From contig JAFEDW010000053.1 of the NCBI GenBank assembly GCA_018241455.1, positions 1 to 10,221 of the forward strand: a stretch of 10,221 bases of DNA, in the 5' to 3' direction. This document shows, in pieces, positions 8,440-10,221 of the stretch. Source of the DNA: Pseudomonadota bacterium. GTDB lineage: Bacteria > Pseudomonadota > Gammaproteobacteria > Steroidobacterales > Steroidobacteraceae. The notes beneath the pieces were generated by a model, which made no database searches, was not told the origin of the DNA, and worked only from the letters and a program-made list of their open reading frames with translations. Every line of letters begins with the position of its first letter. Position 1 is the stretch's first letter. The position numbers were made by a program, and so were the translations under genes.

Positions 8440-8448
8440 CGATCGTCA
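8437..8448. repeat. Perfect 12-bp palindrome at the ilvE-leuC junction
   Basis: TGACGATCGTCA is self-complementary over 12 bp. It begins with the ilvE stop codon TGA and ends two bases before the leuC GTG. As RNA it could form only a weak 4-bp hairpin with a GATC loop. No function is known to me; chance is possible. Confidence 0.4.
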
Positions 8449-8450
8449 CC

Positions 8451-9851
8451 GTGAAAACCCTGTACCAGAAGATCTGGGAGCGGCACGAGGTCGTCCCGGA
8501 GACGGCCGATACGCCCGCGGTGCTGTACATCGACCTGCACCTGGTGCACGAAGTCACGACCCCGCAGGCCTTCACGATGCTGCGCGAACAGCAGCTGCGC
8601 GTGCATCGTCCCGACCTGACGCTGGCGACGATGGATCATTCGACGCCGACGCGCACCGAGCAGGTGTTCGGCGGCGCGCCGATCACGGTCGAATCGGCCG
8701 CGCAGCAGATCGGCGAACTGGAGAAGAACTGCGCCCAGTTCGGCATCGAACTGTTCGGCCTGCAGAACAAGTTGCGTGGCATCGTGCACATCGTCGGCCC
8801 CGAGCTCGGCCTCACGCAGCCGGGCAAGACGGTCGTCTGCGGCGACAGCCACACCAGCACGCATGGCGCCTTCGGCGCCCTCGCCTTCGGCATCGGCACC
8901 ACCGAAGTGGCGCATGTGCTGGCGACGCAGTGCCTGCTGCAACGGCGTGCGAAGACCTTTGCGGTCACCGTCGACGGCAAGCTGGCTGCGGGGGTCACCG
9001 CCAAGGACCTGATCCTCGCGATCATCGGGCGCACCGGCGTCGGTGGCGCGACCGGCCACGTGCTCGAATACCGTGGCAGCGCGGTGCGCGCGCTCGACAT
9101 GGAGCAGCGCATGACGGTGTGCAACATGTCGATCGAGGCCGGCGCCCGCGCCGGCATGATCGCGCCCGACGAGGTCACCTTCGAGTACCTCGCCGGCCGC
9201 CCGCGCGCGCCGGCCGGCGCCGCGTGGCACGAGGCCGTGGCGGACTGGCGCACGCTCGCGAGTGATGCGGGTGCGCGCTTCGATCGCGAATTGAAGCTCG
9301 ATGGCTCGGCGCTCGAGCCGATGATCACCTACGGCACGAATCCCGGCATGGTGATGCCGATCAGCGGTGCCATACCGAAGCAGCCGAACGATCCGGTGTT
9401 CGCCAAGGCGCTCGCGTACATGGGCTTCGAAGCGGGCGCGCCGATCCGCGAACGCGCCGTCGATGTCGTATTCCTCGGCAGTTGCACCAACGGCCGGCTG
9501 TCCGACCTGCGCGACGCGGCCCGCGTGCTGCGCGGCCACAAGGTGGCGCGGGGGGTGCAGCTGCTGGTCGTGCCGGGATCGCAGCAGGTCAAGGCTGCGG
9601 CCGAAGCGGAAGGACTCGATCGCGTGTTCATCGACGCCGGCGGCGAATGGCGCGAATCGGGTTGCTCGATGTGCATCGGCATGAACGGCGACAATGTCGG
9701 CGCGGGGCAAGTCTCGGTCAGCACCAGCAACCGCAACTTCGAAGGCCGCCAGGGCCGCGGCGCGCGCACGCTGCTCGCGAGTCCGCTCACCGCGGCGGCG
9801 AGCGCGGTGCGTGGGCGCGTCACTGATCCGCGCGAACTGCTGAACGGGTAG
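8451..9851 (+). CDS. leuC: 3-isopropylmalate dehydratase large subunit (LeuC)
   Basis: Large, [4Fe-4S]-bearing subunit of isopropylmalate isomerase, which converts 2- to 3-isopropylmalate with LeuD. The 466-residue product shows the aconitase-superfamily signatures: VCGDSHTSTHGAFGALAFGIGT (129-150), the cluster cysteines C345 (GSCTN), C405 and C408 (GCSMC), and TSNRNFEGRQG (425-435). I set the start at the GTG 8451, which places KTLYQKIWE at the same point as the N-terminus of E. coli LeuC. No Shine-Dalgarno is visible, and the ilvE stop is 11 nt upstream, so translation probably depends on coupling. It is slightly shorter than E. coli LeuC in the 305-320 region, and phrases such as EPMITYGTNPGM and GARTLLASPL recall LeuC of Bacteroidetes or Acidobacteria more than the gammaproteobacterial form (from memory, not aligned). 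The N-terminal YIDLHL has Leu where many LeuC have Arg; actinobacterial LeuC also shows Leu there. Confidence 0.95.
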   Translation: MKTLYQKIWERHEVVPETADTPAVLYIDLHLVHEVTTPQAFTMLREQQLRVHRPDLTLATMDHSTPTRTEQVFGGAPITVESAAQQIGELEKNCAQFGIELFGLQNKLRGIVHIVGPELGLTQPGKTVVCGDSHTSTHGAFGALAFGIGTTEVAHVLATQCLLQRRAKTFAVTVDGKLAAGVTAKDLILAIIGRTGVGGATGHVLEYRGSAVRALDMEQRMTVCNMSIEAGARAGMIAPDEVTFEYLAGRPRAPAGAAWHEAVADWRTLASDAGARFDRELKLDGSALEPMITYGTNPGMVMPISGAIPKQPNDPVFAKALAYMGFEAGAPIRERAVDVVFLGSCTNGRLSDLRDAARVLRGHKVARGVQLLVVPGSQQVKAAAEAEGLDRVFIDAGGEWRESGCSMCIGMNGDNVGAGQVSVSTSNRNFEGRQGRGARTLLASPLTAAASAVRGRVTDPRELLNG

Positions 9852-9858
9852 CGGCGCC

Positions 9859-10221
9859 ATGGAACCGATCCGGCAATTTCGTTCACGCACCGTCGTGCTG
9901 CCCGCGACCAACATCGACACCGACCAGATCATCCCGGCGCGGTTCCTGCGCACCACGGTGCGTGCCGGGCTCGGCAGGCAGCTGTTCGCCGATTGGCGTT
10001 ACGCCGCCGACGGCTCACCGCGTGCGGACTTTCCGCTGAACCAGCCCGCCGCGGCCGGCTGCCGGATCCTCGTCGCCGGCCGCAACTTCGGCTGTGGCTC
10101 CTCACGCGAACACGCGCCGTGGGCGCTGCTCGACCACGGCATCCGCGCCGTGATCAGCACCGAGATCGCCGACATCTTCCGCAGCAACGCGCTGAAGAAC
10201 GGCCTGCTGCCGATCGTCGTC
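9859..10221 (+). CDS. leuD: 3-isopropylmalate dehydratase small subunit (LeuD), 3' end outside window
   Basis: Small (swivelling-domain) subunit that completes the isopropylmalate isomerase active site with LeuC. The first 121 residues are present and the frame is still open at the window edge; the usual full length is about 195-210. Recognisable parts are NIDTDQIIPARFL (18-30), FADWRY (43-48), VAGRNFGCGSSREHAPWAL (72-90), the substrate- and cluster-proximal loop of the family, and ADIFRSNALKNGLLP (104-118). The ATG 9859 begins 7 nt after the leuC stop, with only a weak GG-containing ribosome site, so coupling to leuC is likely. The phrases DQIIPARFL and ADFPLN recall the Bacteroidetes-like LeuD type, in line with LeuC. 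Confidence 0.95.
   Translation, partial: MEPIRQFRSRTVVLPATNIDTDQIIPARFLRTTVRAGLGRQLFADWRYAADGSPRADFPLNQPAAAGCRILVAGRNFGCGSSREHAPWALLDHGIRAVISTEIADIFRSNALKNGLLPIVV

Noticed and set aside
7971..9956. 661-codon minus-strand open frame opposite ilvE, leuC and leuD
   Set aside because: Spans three strong + strand genes and their junctions; Arg/His/Ala-rich shadow frame.

Overview
The window is GC-rich chromosomal DNA from a bacterium, with strong G/C preference at third codon positions and tight gene packing. It carries most of a branched-chain amino acid (BCAA) biosynthesis locus. The ketol-acid reductoisomerase (IlvC) is the short class I form. Its GYGSQGRAHALNL motif, PDMxQK segment and C-terminal NYxxxxxADLxxPIEKVGxxLRA tail recall, from memory, the Xanthomonadales enzyme. 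Together with a peptide-coding transcription attenuator, a hallmark of Proteobacteria, this suggests a gammaproteobacterium related to the Xanthomonadales. LeuC and LeuD look less typically gammaproteobacterial, so the assignment is an inference.

Layout. Positions 1-248 contain no gene I can support. Positions 249-4614 form a leftward (minus strand) three-gene cluster. In transcription order these are an M17 leucyl-aminopeptidase-family peptidase, a 12-segment MFS transporter and ilvD (dihydroxy-acid dehydratase). The first two reading frames overlap or nearly overlap, and the MFS stop codon directly abuts the ilvD start. Positions 4615-4852 are a divergent control region. Positions 4853-10221 form a rightward operon, ilvC-leuA-ilvE-leuC-leuD, with gaps of 7-27 nt; leuD runs off the window end.

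The most interesting part is the 208-base control region. It has a TTGACA-17-TGTTAT promoter and, at the expected transcription start, an unannotated 26-codon leader peptide with 8 Leu codons within 10 consecutive codons (plus one Ile codon and no Val codon). This is followed by a 9-bp terminator hairpin with eight T. I could trace by eye three mutually exclusive RNA pairings, namely protector, antiterminator and terminator. They fit a complete leucine-responsive attenuator. The leader ATG lies so close to the predicted transcription start that the leader peptide is probably translated from a leaderless or nearly leaderless mRNA. A perfect 10-bp palindrome overlaps the -35 box and is a candidate operator.

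How it works together: IlvC and IlvD make the 2-keto acids common to valine and leucine (and isoleucine). LeuA, LeuC and LeuD (with LeuB, not seen here) extend 2-ketoisovalerate to the leucine keto acid, and IlvE transaminates the products. Acetohydroxyacid synthase (ilvB/G and ilvN/M) and leuB are not in the window. The peptidase and transporter sharing the ilvD transcript suggest a link between BCAA synthesis and peptide or amino acid salvage or export, which is an inference from context only.
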